Assembly (NCBI RefSeq): GCF_019977335.1
Contig: NZ_AP024653.1
Location: 3,596,001-3,660,000, forward strand
DNA: 64,000 nucleotides
Reading direction: 5' to 3'
Source of the DNA: Arthrobacter sp. NicSoilB4
Lineage (GTDB): Bacteria; Actinomycetota; Actinomycetes; Actinomycetales; Micrococcaceae
In this document: piece after piece, positions 16,089 through 25,100 of the stretch
Layout of the letters: each line of letters starts with the position of its first letter
Position numbering within the stretch: the first letter of the stretch is position 1
Notes under the pieces: model-generated
What the model saw: the letters and a program-made list of their open reading frames with translations, nothing else
Told to the model about the DNA's origin: nothing
Databases searched by the model: none
Made by a program: the position numbers and the translations under genes

Positions 16089-17864
16089 TTAGGGTTTGAA
16101 GTCGTCGTGGACCACGACGCGGGACAGCTCAATCGTGCCGTCCTGCAGGCGCCAGTAGTGAAGCCGCCGGGCCGACGCCACGTTCTGCTCGATCGCAGCG
16201 CGGAAACATTTCGCCCCGTCCTCACGCACCGTCTGGGCTGCGTCGCCGCCCGAGTTTGCCCGGAGCGCATGGACTTCCCGCGCAGCGTTCCGCTCCGCCG
16301 CCCCGGTCAAGACCTCGACCGTGGCCTTCAGCGCCTTGGCCACGACCCCGGGCTCGGTGAAGCCGTATAGTGATGCCGCAAACCCGGGACTGGCCGTCCA
16401 GTCCGAAGGCAGCGCCTGCCGCGCCTTGTCGGACGCCGGAACGTTCTTTGCCCACGCGAGATAAACGTCATGCGTCAGCCGTTCCTCGTCAGCCGCGAAC
16501 AACCCCTCAGAATCGGCAGTCAGCGCGCGCTTGAGAGCGGGCTGCGCCCTGCGCTTGTAGGCGCGTAGGTCGAGGAGTTCCTCCTGCTGCCGGGCAAGCC
16601 GGACGGCCGTGCCTTGCAGCGTCGCCCGGGCTGCCTCCGCGATGTGTTGTTCCGCTGCCAGTTCCGCCCGGAGGGCATCAAGTTCCCGCTGGAGGCTGAC
16701 GAGTCCGGCGCCGGACTGGCTGGCGGCGGAGACCAGTTCCTGCAAAGCCGCGACCTTCCTCCGTTCGGCTTCCAGCTGGAGCTGGACGGTCATCAGCGCA
16801 ACCGGCGGCCTGGCATCGGGCACCGCCGCCGCCGCGGAACCACCGTCCTCCTCCGCGCCAACGGCTCCCGTTCCGGGGACGCCTGCGGCTTCGGCGGGAA
16901 ATGTCCGTCCCGAGACCGACTGCTCCGTGAGGTGCCGGCCGGACTGCAGCCAAGGGGTACCGCCAGTCAGGAGCGCGGGCGCGTCCAGGACGTCGGCGTC
17001 ATCATCGACGTCCAGCAGGGACAAGACCACCCTTCCGCATTCCCTCAGGAACCGCGCCACCACCACTTCACCCTCCGTCACCAGGCTGTCCACGGCGTCG
17101 AGGGGATTGGAGGAGACGCGGGCCCGTTCAACGGACCAGCTGGAGCCGGGGTAGAGGGTGAGCTTCGCGCTGTTGGCGCAGACCTCTTCGGCCAGGGCGA
17201 GGACGAGGTCGCCGGAGCAGTAGAGCTCCGCGAGCCGGGGAGTTTTTCGCAGGTCCTTGATGTCAAGCGTCTTGTCCTCGTCGTTGAGGTCGCCGTCGAC
17301 GGGCTGCCCGAGCTCCAGCATCCAGTCGAGGCGGACCGGCGGGGAAACGTGTTCGCGCTGGATGGTGCAGCAGCTGCCGTCGACGAGTTCGACGATAGCG
17401 CGGGAACCCGCGCTGGCGAACGCCTTGACGATGCCACTGACGCGCCGGGGCGCCGTCCGGACCGGCGCAGCCTTCGGCGGAACCACGGTGATCAGGTTCA
17501 GCACGTCTTCAATGATGTCCTCGGCCGCGCGGACAGCCGCCTGGCGGTCCCGCGCCGTCCGGAGCGGGCTGCGGTGCACGTCCTTCATCCAGCGGAGATC
17601 CTCCGAATAGACGCGCGCCGCATTCCCGAACACGTGCGCCCCGGCCGGCAGGCTGTCACCAAAGGCATAGCTTTCCGGGCCGTTTTCCAGCCAATAGACC
17701 TCGGCCAGGTCGCCAATCTCCCGGGCGATGTGTTCCACGTCGATTCGGTTGTCCCGCTGCTCCGGATGCCAGGAAATGACGGCCGCCGGTCTGGTCCGTC
17801 CGGCCCCCGTCAGGCGCAGCGCGAGTTCTTTCCCTGACGTGACAACCACATAAGCCTGTTCCAT
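16089..17864 (-). CDS. Unknown protein with S1-like and coiled-coil segments
   Basis: A 591-residue protein I cannot assign to a named family. The N-terminal ~110 residues look like a small alpha/beta domain (YVVVTSGKELALRL; VFGNAARVYSEDLRWMKDV with HRSPLR). Residues about 135-210 look like an OB/S1-type beta domain (VSGIVKAFASAGSRAIVELV). A low-complexity Ala/Gly/Glu linker leads into a long Leu/Ala/Glu-rich coiled coil (about 355-435). The last ~100 residues form a conserved-looking domain with DGAKCFRAAIEQN and ARRLHYWRLQDGTIELSRV, ending HDDF. Start is ATG 17864 after GGGGA; an upstream ATG at 17897 lacks a ribosome site. Same strand as the sigma/anti-sigma pair, 123 bases downstream of it. 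Confidence 0.75.
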   Translation of the reverse strand: MEQAYVVVTSGKELALRLTGAGRTRPAAVISWHPEQRDNRIDVEHIAREIGDLAEVYWLENGPESYAFGDSLPAGAHVFGNAARVYSEDLRWMKDVHRSPLRTARDRQAAVRAAEDIIEDVLNLITVVPPKAAPVRTAPRRVSGIVKAFASAGSRAIVELVDGSCCTIQREHVSPPVRLDWMLELGQPVDGDLNDEDKTLDIKDLRKTPRLAELYCSGDLVLALAEEVCANSAKLTLYPGSSWSVERARVSSNPLDAVDSLVTEGEVVVARFLRECGRVVLSLLDVDDDADVLDAPALLTGGTPWLQSGRHLTEQSVSGRTFPAEAAGVPGTGAVGAEEDGGSAAAAVPDARPPVALMTVQLQLEAERRKVAALQELVSAASQSGAGLVSLQRELDALRAELAAEQHIAEAARATLQGTAVRLARQQEELLDLRAYKRRAQPALKRALTADSEGLFAADEERLTHDVYLAWAKNVPASDKARQALPSDWTASPGFAASLYGFTEPGVVAKALKATVEVLTGAAERNAAREVHALRANSGGDAAQTVREDGAKCFRAAIEQNVASARRLHYWRLQDGTIELSRVVVHDDFKP

Positions 17865-17987
17865 AACGAATCCCCATTCGCAGGTGCGGACGTCCATGCC
17901 GCAGGTGGTGGAGAAGCCGACAGCTCTCCCACCCTGAGTAGAGCAGAGGGGTGTGACGGAATAGGCAGGCGGGGCTCGCCGCCGTCG

Positions 17988-18665
17988 CTAACCGCGGGGC
18001 ACGGCGATGACGGCCATCGTCTGTTGCTCCCCGTTCCGCATCTCCACGCTGGCGATATTCGCCAGCTGCACGGGCGTGGCCCCGGTGATCCTGACCCTTC
18101 CGCTGGGCGTGGCCGTCCACGCGCAGGCGCGCTCTTCGCCGCCGCCGCTGTCCTTCACCCAGACGGATAAGGTGCCGTCCACCGGCAGGCTCCGGCCATC
18201 GACCGCGAGCTCAGTGCCCCAGGTTTTCTTGACCATGCCCACCGTGATCTGCAGTCCATTGCTGGCCTGGACGGAGTAGCTGGCGTCCGGTTTGGGCGGC
18301 GGGTTGACCAGCGGCGCGCCCAGAACCCCTGCGGCGAGGCACGCCGCCGCCACCGCGGCCAGCGCCGCGGACCACCGGAGCCGTGCCTTCCGGCGCCGCG
18401 AGGACAGCTCATCGAGCAGCCGCCGCGGCACGGAAGCCGGCGCGGGAACCGACACCGCCGGTTCCCGCCCGGCCACCTTGCCGAGGGCGACGGCGTCGGG
18501 CACCGGGAGCGCGTCCAGCAGCGCCGGGAGGCTGGCCAATTCGTCCAGCTCCTGCCGGCAGTCCGTGCAACGGGCCAAGTGCTGCTCAAAAGCGGCGGCA
18601 TCGTCAGGCGCGAGGCCACCCAGCAGGTAGGCGCCGAGCAGCTGGTGCGGGTCTGCAGCACTCAC
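17988..18665 (-). CDS. Anti-sigma factor, RskA-like, with zinc-binding ZAS motif
   Basis: A 225-residue single-pass membrane protein. The cytoplasmic N-terminus carries the zinc anti-sigma motif H29-x3-C33-x2-C36 (HLARCTDCRQE), then about 55 linker residues, one transmembrane helix (WSAALAAVAAACLAAGVLGA) and an extracytoplasmic RskA-type domain of about 100 residues. It should hold the adjacent ECF sigma factor inactive until a signal, often redox or proteolysis, releases it. The ATG overlaps the sigma gene stop (ATGA), the usual coupling for such pairs. Confidence 0.92.
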   Translation of the reverse strand: MSAADPHQLLGAYLLGGLAPDDAAAFEQHLARCTDCRQELDELASLPALLDALPVPDAVALGKVAGREPAVSVPAPASVPRRLLDELSSRRRKARLRWSAALAAVAAACLAAGVLGAPLVNPPPKPDASYSVQASNGLQITVGMVKKTWGTELAVDGRSLPVDGTLSVWVKDSGGGEERACAWTATPSGRVRITGATPVQLANIASVEMRNGEQQTMAVIAVPRG

Positions 18666-19162
18666 CGTTGCACCCCCATTTCATCAAGGATCGTCCGGAG
18701 GGCCCGTACGGCGTAGAACGCCCGGGACTTCACTGTTCCACTCGGGATATTCAAACTGACCGATGCCTCCTGGACGGTATAGCGGCGGTAATGGAGGGCC
18801 ACGAGGACGTCGCGGTGCTCCGCGCTGAGCCGCAGCAACGCCTCTTCCATCAGGACACGGTTGAGGAGTTCGTCGACGCGTTCCGCGCCGCCGGCCGGGT
18901 CGGCCAGCTCCCGGTCCGTCGTCTCGCGGGGCCGGCGCTGGGCCTTGCGGTAGTTGTCAATCATGATGTTTCGGGCGGTCCGGAACAGGTAGCTGCGCAT
19001 GCTTCCGGTGATGTGCGGAGCCTGCTGCCAGACCCGCAGCACGGTCTCCTGCACGATGTCATCCGCCAGTTGAGGATCCCGGCAGGCACTGAGGACAAAG
19101 CGCCTGAGCGCCGCTCCGTGGTCGCGGTAGATCGCAGCCACCACGTCTTCGTCCAGCGGCAT
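18662..19162 (-). CDS. ECF RNA polymerase sigma factor
   Basis: A 166-residue extracytoplasmic-function sigma factor. Region 2 (ADDIVQETVLRVWQQ, then YLFRTARNIMIDNYRK) reads the -10 element, and region 4 (YTVQEASVSLNIPSGTVKSR) is the -35 helix-turn-helix. It has the size and partner of the SigK/SigL-like group that works with RskA-type anti-sigmas. Start ATG 19162 follows a strong GAGGGGAGGG. A promoter motif identical to that of the divergent lipoprotein lies 80 bases upstream, so autoregulation is expected. Confidence 0.94.
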   Translation of the reverse strand: MPLDEDVVAAIYRDHGAALRRFVLSACRDPQLADDIVQETVLRVWQQAPHITGSMRSYLFRTARNIMIDNYRKAQRRPRETTDRELADPAGGAERVDELLNRVLMEEALLRLSAEHRDVLVALHYRRYTVQEASVSLNIPSGTVKSRAFYAVRALRTILDEMGVQR

Positions 19163-19241
19163 GACGGCCCTCCCCTCTCTGCGGTTCCGCCCCGCGCTTC
19201 TGCCCTTCGGTTCCGCCCTTCGGTTCCCGCGTTTCTGCCCC

Positions 19242-19271
19242 TACGACGTGCAGAGCGCCGGAAAAGTTCAC
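19242..19271 (-). promoter_or_regulatory. ECF-type promoter of the sigma factor operon
   Basis: On the minus strand GTGAAC (19271-19266) is separated by exactly 17 bases from CGTCGTA (19248-19242). The same hexamer, spacer length and heptamer occur on the plus strand at 19307-19336. This GAAC...CGTC shape is the classic ECF promoter form, so the sigma factor most likely transcribes its own gene. Confidence 0.82.
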
Positions 19272-19306
19272 GCGCTCCGGTTCCGGGGCGGCATCCGGGG
19301 CCCGTT

Positions 19307-19336
19307 GTGAACCATTCTTACCCCGGCGGCGTCGTA
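19307..19336 (+). promoter_or_regulatory. ECF-type promoter of the secreted-repeat lipoprotein gene
   Basis: GTGAAC (19307-19312), a 17-base spacer, then CGTCGTA (19330-19336), 83 bases before the lipoprotein start. It is identical in both boxes and in spacing to the divergent promoter of the sigma operon. The spacer sequences differ, so the match is not simply a long inverted repeat. Confidence 0.82.
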
Positions 19337-19418
19337 ACGGTTAGCGCCGGCCGGACCCGTTCGCCGGTTCGAGCAACGGAGCAATTCGAGTCAAGGCATT
19401 CGAGTCAAGGAGCAGCAG

Positions 19419-19958
19419 ATGAAAACCCACTTCAGCATCGGCCTGTCCGCTTTAGCCCTCGCCGCACTACTCTCCGGCTGTGCCGGCGGCGGCGGCGGAA
19501 GCAACCCTTACGCGACGACGGCGGCGCCGCCAACCAGCGCAACGGCTCCTTCAACGTCGGGCCCCGTTTCGACGTCGGCTCCGGCCGCAGCCGCAGCGGA
19601 CCTCTTGGTCGCGGATTCCTCCGCCGGCAAGATCGTGGTGGGCGGCAAGGGCATGAGCGTCTATTACTACACGAAGGACGTCAAGGACTCCGGGAAGAGC
19701 GCCTGCACCGGCGGCTGCCTCGAGGCCTGGCCTCCGGTCCTCGCCACGTCTGACACACCGACCGTCGACGGCGTCACCGGCACCGTGGGCACGATTGCCA
19801 CCCCCGACGGCAAGAAGCAGCTGACCATCAACGGGATGCCCGTGTACTACTACGCCAAGGATCTTGCGGCGGGGGACATTACAGGCCAGGGCGTCGGGGG
19901 CGTCTGGTATCTCGTCGCGCCCTCCGGTGACATGATCACCGCCGCCGCCGGGTACTGA
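19419..19958 (+). CDS. Secreted-repeat lipoprotein (COG4315-like)
   Basis: A 179-residue lipoprotein. The signal peptide ends in LLSGC (Cys 21), followed by a Gly run and a Thr/Ser/Pro/Ala-rich spacer of about 45 residues that suits cell-wall crossing. Two copies of the 'secreted repeat' follow: each has a hydrophobic-beta stretch and a YYY/Y signature (MSVYYYTKDVKDSGKSACTG with CLEAWPPV; MPVYYYAKDLAAGDITGQG). Their function is unknown; relatives have been tied to electron transfer or stress. The divergent sigma factor and its twin promoter make this the prime target of that regulon. Two tandem ATTCGAGTCAAGG copies lie in its leader. Confidence 0.88.
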   Translation: MKTHFSIGLSALALAALLSGCAGGGGGSNPYATTAAPPTSATAPSTSGPVSTSAPAAAAADLLVADSSAGKIVVGGKGMSVYYYTKDVKDSGKSACTGGCLEAWPPVLATSDTPTVDGVTGTVGTIATPDGKKQLTINGMPVYYYAKDLAAGDITGQGVGGVWYLVAPSGDMITAAAGY

Positions 19959-19996
19959 CCTGCAGCTGGGCTGTCCCCGGCGGCCGAAACTTCGGC

Positions 19997-20869
19997 TCAG
20001 TCGTCCTCTTCCTCGAACTCGACGGCGGCCAGGATCTCCTTGGTGTCCGGGTGGATCATGACTGCTTCGCGCTCATCGTCCAGCATAAGGAACTCGCCCT
20101 GGTCCGTGGTGAAATGCCAGGCCAGGGCGGTCTGGCCCTCGTGCTCATAGTTGGGGTCGCCCATAGTGATCTTCAGGAGCGTGTGCCCGGCCACGGAGCA
20201 CAGCTCGCGGATGATCATCTCGAATTCCGGGGTGTCCAGCAGCTCATCCTCGGCGGCCTCGGCCTGGCGTTCCGCAAGGTTGGGGATCCGGGACACACGC
20301 TCGGCGATGTGACGGTCGAGCTCCTCATCGTCCAGGACGAGGAGGTCTGCCTGGCTCCTGAGCCAGGCGGCGTTGAGCGCGATGATGTCTTCGGTTTGCA
20401 GCAGGGTTTCGAACTCGCCGTCGAGCTCTTCGAGGAGGCGCACGGCGTCCGGCACACCGCCGTCGGCGTCGCCTTCCAGGTCCGTATCCCCGTCAAGGTA
20501 CGCGTCGGCCTCCTCCTCGGTGAGGGAGTCGAAGGCAGCCACGCTGCGGTTGAAGAGGTCAAGGTGCGCGGCTGCCCCCATGCCTTCCAGCCCTGCCCGG
20601 ACGCAGGCGTCGATCTCCGCGCGCTCGGGCGCGGAGAACACGTACTGGGCGAACCCGCCGCCCAGACACTGCGTCAGGTAGAAGTCAACGTAGTAGCTGC
20701 CCAGGGCGTTCGGAGCAATTTCCTCGATGTCGAGCAACTCCGCGTACATCATGTTGACCACGTTCACGTTCGCGTCGACGACGTCCGCGTCGCTGCCGTT
20801 GATGCTCTCCCGCGGCAGGACCGTCGCGTATCCGGTGGCGGGAAGGGTGGTGGAAAGGCCGTTGCTCAT
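19997..20869 (-). CDS. DUF4375 (DMP19-like) acidic protein
   Basis: A 290-residue very acidic soluble protein. The N-terminal half contains the DUF4375/DMP19-like block (SYYVDFYLTQCLGGGFAQYV at about 57-76, then CVRAGLEGMGAAAHLDLF). The C-terminal half ends with a beta-rich segment (WHFTTDQGEFLMLDDEREAVM) and an EEEDD tail. DMP19-type proteins can act as DNA mimics in Neisseria, but most DUF4375 proteins are uncharacterised, so no role is claimed. ATG 20869 has AGGA 8 bases upstream. Confidence 0.7.
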   Translation of the reverse strand: MSNGLSTTLPATGYATVLPRESINGSDADVVDANVNVVNMMYAELLDIEEIAPNALGSYYVDFYLTQCLGGGFAQYVFSAPERAEIDACVRAGLEGMGAAAHLDLFNRSVAAFDSLTEEEADAYLDGDTDLEGDADGGVPDAVRLLEELDGEFETLLQTEDIIALNAAWLRSQADLLVLDDEELDRHIAERVSRIPNLAERQAEAAEDELLDTPEFEMIIRELCSVAGHTLLKITMGDPNYEHEGQTALAWHFTTDQGEFLMLDDEREAVMIHPDTKEILAAVEFEEEDD

Positions 20870-20912
20870 GGAAAATCCTCACTGCTTAGGCGGGTGCCGC
20901 TCCGAACCCTTT

Positions 20913-20924
20913 CAACGTACGTTG
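20913..20924. promoter_or_regulatory. Perfect 12-base palindrome before the DUF4375 gene
   Basis: CAACGTACGTTG is a perfect palindrome 43 bases upstream of the DUF4375 start, in a position suited to a repressor site. No nearby regulator can be matched to it. The rest of this 300-base gap (20870-21169) holds the hairpin at 21022-21065 and an A/T-rich stretch at about 21110-21160 that is probably the promoter of the 44-aa gene. Confidence 0.35.
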
Positions 20925-21021
20925 CACCTCCGGCGCTGTGGTTGAGCCGGAGCTGAACGTCTGGCGAAGTTTGGGTGACCCGGGACGGGCGGGGATGGCG
21001 GCGGGAGCCGCGAAAGAACGT

Positions 21022-21065
21022 CAAGTGGCGCCTCCGTCCGGACGGCACTTGTCGGGTCTCTTTTT
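21022..21065 (+). terminator. Orphan intrinsic-terminator-like hairpin
   Basis: CAAGTG...CACTTG flanks an inner CCGTCC/GGACGG stem, followed by GTCGGGTCTC and TTTTT at 21061-21065. It points along the plus strand in a gap between divergent genes where no plus-strand gene precedes it, so it may end a short RNA or act as a leader attenuator. Confidence 0.5.
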
Positions 21066-21169
21066 GCGTCAGCGTCCGGCCCCTAATTTCCCCCCAACCC
21101 GCGGACTGGCATTTAAAATATAAGTAGGTATGGTGATGGGTAGATAGCGTTTAGAAAGGCGTGATTCCA

Positions 21170-21304
21170 TTGTCAGGAAAATCCCCCAGAACCATCAATG
21201 CCAAGAAAACGGGAAAATCGATTCTCGAAAAAAGGGCCGAAAAGAAGGCAAAAAACGAATCCAGCGAAATTCTGTTCGCAAAGCCGCGTAAAAACCAGAG
21301 GTGA
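21170..21304 (+). CDS. 44-residue Lys-rich conserved small protein
   Basis: TTG 21170 opens a 44-residue basic peptide (LSGKSPRTINAKKTGKSILE, then KRAEKKAKNESSEI). It has 12 Lys and 4 Arg, no Cys and no membrane segment. AAAGG lies 10 bases before the TTG; an earlier GTG at 21161 is too close to it. I recall very similar small 'GKSPR...GKSLKEKRAEKKAK' proteins in many Actinobacteria, of unknown role; a nucleic-acid or ribosome contact is plausible from charge alone. Codon use is A-rich for this genome, partly forced by Lys. A hairpin follows at 21355. Confidence 0.75.
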   Translation: MSGKSPRTINAKKTGKSILEKRAEKKAKNESSEILFAKPRKNQR

Positions 21305-21354
21305 CACCCCGGCCCTGACGCACTAAGTGCAGCGGGGCACGGTCACAGGCGGAT

Positions 21355-21385
21355 GGCCCCGCGCAACACCCCTCGGGGCGGGGCC
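21355..21385 (+). terminator. Hairpin after the 44-aa gene
   Basis: GGCCCCGC and GCGGGGCC form an 8-bp stem, with a small CCCC/GGGG stem inside the loop and CTTCG after it. No T-run, so it is a probable but not certain terminator. The remaining gap to 21574 contains a CCCGGG-flanked inverted repeat at about 21491-21519 and no other feature. Confidence 0.5.
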
Positions 21386-21574
21386 CTTCGTGCAGGGAGA
21401 ACCGCGGGCAGCCGGACGAAAACGTTCAAATTCGTACTGACGAAACAATTTACACCACAGAACGTTGTCCGGCGCTTAACATTTCTTGCCCCGGGCACCA
21501 GGTGATTCCCGGGTGCGCCCCATTTTCAAAACCTGTGGAAATTATTGATCGTTCAGACAGAGAAAGACCCGGTC

Positions 21575-21925
21575 ATGCTCCAGACAAATAGAGCCCTCAT
21601 TATTCCGGCCCGCCTTAGCCACCCCGTTCGCGTCGAAGAGATCGACACGTCCCTGGCCACACGGCAGGCCCTGGTTGAAGGAAACGTCGGAGCAATCACT
21701 GGCACCGGGTGGCACATCTATCTGAACGACGAGGCAGACTTCATCCCCCTGCCACTGAACGCCCGGGCCGAAGTGCTGATCCGCGAAGCAGGCCTACATC
21801 TTGAGGAGACCGTCAGCGGAACGGTGGTTTTCCTCGGACACGGAAACAACGGCGACGAAGCTGATGCGCCTGCACACCTGCTCCGGCTGGCCGAGCGCCT
21901 CTTCGACACAGCGTTGGCGGCCTAG
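21575..21925 (+). CDS. DUF3846 domain protein
   Basis: A 116-residue single-domain protein matching the shape of DUF3846: an N-terminal ALIIPARLSHPVRVEEID strand, the core QALVEGNVGAITGTGWHIYL, the LNARAEVLI helix, and the closing strand VSGTVVFLGHG. DUF3846 proteins often occur on mobile elements and in phages and have no known activity. ATG 21575 gives the cleanest family start; a TTG ten codons earlier is possible. It stands alone between the small basic gene and the SNF2 gene. Confidence 0.6.
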   Translation: MLQTNRALIIPARLSHPVRVEEIDTSLATRQALVEGNVGAITGTGWHIYLNDEADFIPLPLNARAEVLIREAGLHLEETVSGTVVFLGHGNNGDEADAPAHLLRLAERLFDTALAA

Positions 21926-22133
21926 CCGCAGGGAAGAACCCGTCCAGCCGGCCCCCGGCATCCGCGCTTCCTTCCGCGTCCGTGTGGTCCGTTGCCTGTG
22001 ACAGCCGCCAGGCAGCCTTCGGAACCGTGCCACGCGCCGTCGTCCTCACGTCCCTGGCCGCCCCCTGAGTTCGAGGGGCCCGCCCGGCTCGCTAAGATGG
22101 ATCAGATGACCAACTGCTGAAAGTAGTGCGCAC

Positions 22134-25100
22134 ATGCCATCCCATCCGGACGAGAGTGCGGCACTGGCAATACAGACTCCCGCAATCAACGACCGCTCAC
22201 TCGCGGCCGGGCTCGCCTACGCCATGGGGAGCCGCGTTTCCGGGATTTCCTTCGATGCCGCCACCGGCCTCATGCTTGGCAAGGTGCGGGGCGGCGCCGA
22301 CGTGCCGTATTCGACGACGGCGAAGCTGGTCCGGAAGGCGGGCGGCTGGAGCTGCACCGTTGGGGTCTGCAGCTGCCCGGTCCGGAAAGACTGCAAGCAT
22401 GTGGCCGCCCTGCTGTTCTCTGCCGAGGACAACCCGGCCATCCGGGTCCAACTGCTCGCCCCCGCCGATGTGAGCCGGCTGTCCCGGCAGGTCCCGGTGC
22501 TGGATGTCCCGGACTGGGAACAGGCCCTCAGCCCTCTGATCGCCCAGCCAGGGATCACCCAGTCCACCAACGGCATTCCGCTGGCCCTCCAGTTCGAGAT
22601 CGAGGAACCCGCCCCGCACTTCTCCTACACCGGCCGCCGCGATCCGCTGCGCAGCGTCCGGCAACTGAAGGCGCGTCCCGTCATCATGGGCGCCAAGGGC
22701 AAATGGATCCGGGGCGATGTCTCGTGGAACACCCTGAGCTACCTGAGCTACCGGCGCGAATGCAACGAGGCCCACGTCGAGTGGATGCAGGAGTTCCTCG
22801 CCGCGCACACCGCCCAGGCCAACCGCCAGCACGCCGGGACCGGGCTGTGGCTGGGTTTGAACACCTATGCCGGCAAGAACCTGTGGAGCCTGCTGGCCCA
22901 GGCCCGGAAGGTCGGCGTCGCCCTCGTCCACAGCCGGGGTTCCGAGCCGGTGCGGCTCGTTGAGCAGCCGGCCGCCGTCGGACTCAACCTGACCCGGTAC
23001 GGGACCGCACCGGCCGAGGGAACCGACGCCGTCGAGCCGGCCGCCGGCGGGGACGCCGGCGGCCTGTCGCTCGCCCCCACCATCACGGTGGAGGGGGAGA
23101 TTGTTGATCCGGCATCAGTCGGCACGATCGGGCGTCCGGCCCACGGGATCTTCCTGACCTCCGGGGCGGACGCCCTGCCCGGCGTCGCCCCCGCGGACTC
23201 CGTCATCACGCTCGCCCCGCTAGAGAGCGGCCTCAGCGAGGAGCTCCTGACCTTCGTCACGGCCGGAACCACGCTGCACATTCCGGCCCGCGATGAGAGC
23301 CGGTTCCTGACCGGTTTCTACCCCAAGCTCAAGCAGAGCGCCCGGGTCACGGCCACCGATGAGTCCGTGGAACTGCCCCAGCTGGCCGTTCCCACCCTGT
23401 CGCTGCTGGCGAACTACGGCGCCGGCCACCGCGTCCGGCTGCACTGGGAGTGGCACTACAAGTCCGGCAAGCTCGTCACAGCCCAGCCGTTGTGGCGCCA
23501 CCCCGGCGATCACGGCTACCGGGACGACCCCGCCGAGGCCCGGATCCTCGAGGCAGTCGGGCAGCCCTGGGACGTGGTGCCGGCCCTTGGCGAGTCGGCC
23601 ACCGGCGGCTGGGGAACGCCGCGGCTGGCGGCCTCGGCTGAACTCAGCGGCCTCGACACCCTGGCCTTCACCGAGGAGCTGCTCCCCCGGCTCCGCGAGG
23701 TCCCCGGCGTTTCCGTGGACACGGCCGGGGAAATCGCCGACTACCGGGAGGCCGAAGAGGCCCCGGTGGTGTCCATCTCCACCAAGGCCACGGAGCAGCG
23801 TGACTGGTTCGACCTGGGCATCCAGATTTCCCTGGAGGGCCAGCCGGTGTCCTTCGCAGCCGTTTTCTCAGCCCTGGCGGCCGGCCAGACCAAGATGCTG
23901 CTCCCCAGCGGGGCCTACTTCTCCTTGGACCTGCCCGAACTGCACCAGCTCCGGGCTTTGATTGAAGAGGCCCGGGAACTCCAGGACAACAAGGACGCGC
24001 CTCTGCAGATCAGCCGCTTCCAGGCAGGGCTCTGGGACGAACTGGCCCAGCTCGGCATCGTGGACCAGCAGGCCACGGCCTGGCGCGAGGCTGTCGGCGG
24101 GCTGCTGGAAGGCGGCGTGCAGGGACTGCCACTGCCAGCAACCCTCAACGCCGAGCTCCGCCCGTACCAGCTGGAGGGCTTCAACTGGCTGAGCTTCCTC
24201 TACCGTCACGGACTGGGCGGGGTGCTGGCCGATGACATGGGCCTGGGCAAGACGGTGCAGGCGCTGGCGCTGATCTGCGCCGCCAAAGACGCGGCAGTGG
24301 GGACGGAAGCGTCCGACGGCGGTGCTGCCGCCAGCCCGGCGCCCGGCGCGGGCCCCAATGCGCCCGCCGCACCTTTCCTCGTCGTCGCCCCCACGAGCGT
24401 CGTGGGCAACTGGGAGGCCGAGACTGCACGGTTCGCCCCGGGCCTCACGGTGCGGGCCATCGGCGAAACGTTTGCCAAGAGCGGCTCGAACCCCGCAGAG
24501 GCGATGGCCGGTGCGGACATCGTCATCACCTCCTACGCCCTGTTCCGGATCGACTACGATGCCTACGCCGCCAAGGAATGGGCGGGACTGGTCCTGGACG
24601 AGGCCCAATTCGTCAAGAACCACCAGTCCAAGGCCTACCAGTGCGCCCGGAAGCTTCCGGCCGTGTTCAAACTGGCCATCACCGGCACGCCGCTGGAGAA
24701 CAACCTGATGGAGTTCTGGGCGCTCACCTCGATTGTCGCGCCGGGGCTCTTCTCCAGCCCGAAGCGGTTCGCCGAGTACTACCAGAAGCCGGTGGAAAAG
24801 AACGGCGACAAGGCGCAACTGGACAAGCTCCGGCGTCGGGTCCGTCCGCTGATGATGCGGCGCACCAAGGAGCAGGTCATCCACGACCTGCCGCCGAAGC
24901 AGGAGCAGATCCTCGAAGTGGTGCTGAACCCGCGGCACCAGAAGGTCTACCAGACGCACCTGCAGCGGGAGCGCCAGAAGATCCTCGGCCTGATCGACGA
25001 CGTCAACAAGAACCGCTTCACCATCTTCCAGTCCCTCACGCTGCTGCGGCAGCTCAGCCTGGACCCGTCGCTGATCGATCCCTCGCTCTCCGGTGTGCGG

